Origin: an uncultured Collinsella sp.
GTDB taxonomy: Bacteria; Actinomycetota; Coriobacteriia; Coriobacteriales; Coriobacteriaceae
DNA length: 22,884 nucleotides
Assembly: GCA_900539735.1 (NCBI GenBank)
Contig: UQDE01000035.1
Span: forward strand, 1 to 22,884
Reading direction: 5' to 3'
Shown: in pieces, positions 22,349 to 22,884 of the stretch
Layout: each line of letters opens with the position of its first letter
Position numbering within the stretch: position 1 is the stretch's first letter
The notes under the pieces: model-generated
Told to the model about the DNA's origin: nothing
The model's input: the letters and a program-made list of their open reading frames with translations, nothing else
Databases searched by the model: none
Translations under genes and position numbers: made by a program

Positions 22349-22884
22349 CTAATCAAAATGAAGTTTTAGCTCTTCCTCCCAGTCGGGCATATGGAACCCA
22401 ATCGACTCGAGCCTGGAAAGGTCGAGCGCGGAGTGGACCGGGCGCGGGGCGATGGGGCCCTCGGCGCCGGCGTAGTAGTCTGCGGTCGATACCGGCACGA
22501 CCCTGTCGCCGTTGCCGTTGGCGGCCTCGAAGACGGCGCAGGCGATGTCGGCCCAGGACCTGACCGCACCCGAGCCGGTGCAGTCATAGGTGCCGTAGGG
22601 GGCGTGCGTCCCCAGCACGTGGAAGATGGCCTCCGCCATGTCGCGCGTGAAGGTCAGGCGGCCCAGCTGGTCGTCCACGACGGTGACCTTGTCCAGTTTG
22701 TCATCCGGGTCGGCGACGCGGTCTGAGAGCGCCTTCATCGTCTTGACGAAGTTGTGGCCCTCGCCTATGACCCAGGAGCTGCGCATGATGTAGTGGCGCG
22801 GGCACCCCGCCACGGCGATGTCGCCGGCGGCCTTGGTCTGGCCGTAGACGGACAGCGGGGAGAAGGGCTCCTCCTCGTCGTGGA
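22349..22884 (-). CDS. rfbD: dTDP-4-dehydrorhamnose reductase (RmlD type), C-terminal part, cut by window edge
   Basis: The last 177 residues are in the window; the start lies beyond 22884. The reading frame continues open to the edge, showing SPLSVYGQTKAAGD with the catalytic YxxxK of the short-chain dehydrogenase fold and then IMRSSWVIG, GRLTFTRDMAEAI and a C-terminal ALDLSRLESIGF block, all typical of RmlD, the last step of dTDP-L-rhamnose synthesis. An in-frame GTG at 22813 falls after the catalytic Tyr, so it is not the true start. The protein might be fused to an RmlC epimerase, as is seen in some actinobacteria; this cannot be judged here. Codons are extremely GC-rich, unlike the adjacent glfT genes. 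Confidence 0.88.
   Translation of the reverse strand, partial: HDEEEPFSPLSVYGQTKAAGDIAVAGCPRHYIMRSSWVIGEGHNFVKTMKALSDRVADPDDKLDKVTVVDDQLGRLTFTRDMAEAIFHVLGTHAPYGTYDCTGSGAVRSWADIACAVFEAANGNGDRVVPVSTADYYAGAEGPIAPRPVHSALDLSRLESIGFHMPDWEEELKLHFD

Noticed and set aside
22349..22813. A stand-alone 154-aa gene starting at GTG 22813
   Set aside because: The frame stays open to the window edge and the upstream residues hold the YxxxK motif, so this is the end of a longer reductase.
1..22884. CRISPR arrays, transposases, prophage genes, rRNA
   Set aside because: No regularly spaced direct repeats, no transposase or phage-like proteins and no rRNA sequence were seen on either strand.

Overview
The window looks like a chromosomal segment of a high-GC Gram-positive gut actinobacterium of the class Coriobacteriia, most like Collinsella. 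This is an inference from codon use, protein flavour, gene order and the style of the intergenic palindromes; no database search was possible. There are 16 protein-coding genes (one cut by the right edge), two tRNA-Arg genes, several clear intrinsic terminators and three unusual intergenic palindromes.

Left part (1-4193, all minus strand): a membrane-anchored double zinc-ribbon protein of unknown function, a CtpE-like P-type cation ATPase, and tRNA-Arg(CCG) with its own promoter and terminator.

Middle part (4280-12960, all plus strand): one uninterrupted aromatic amino acid cluster, aroF-tyrA-aroB-aroA-aroC-pheA-aroE/aroK-aroQ. With the aroE-aroK fusion it holds all seven steps from PEP plus erythrose-4-phosphate to chorismate. 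The bifunctional PheA and TyrA then lead to phenylpyruvate and 4-hydroxyphenylpyruvate. Most junctions are tight (7-nt overlap, 0, 1 or 2 nt gaps), so this is surely an operon. The exceptions carry structured DNA: a terminator-like hairpin in the leader before aroF, a 127-bp inverted-repeat element between aroC and pheA, and a 16-bp terminator hairpin just before aroQ.

Right part (12961-22884): a cell-surface polysaccharide locus. It contains glf (UDP-galactofuranose supply), tRNA-Arg(TCT), an ABC polysaccharide exporter (wzm-wzt), a membrane-anchored GT2 glycosyltransferase, two GlfT2-type galactofuranosyltransferases flanking a LicD-family phosphotransferase, and the end of an RmlD-type dTDP-rhamnose reductase. 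Taken together the genes suggest a galactofuranose-rich glycan, probably with rhamnose, carrying a phospho-substituent and exported by an ABC transporter. This assignment is inferred.

Base composition is mosaic. The aro genes, glf and rfbD are very GC-rich with GC-ending codons. The wzm-wzt genes, and even more the glfT-licD-glfT stretch (about 17.2-22.3 kb), are visibly AT-richer, which suggests horizontal exchange of the polysaccharide core between conserved flanks.
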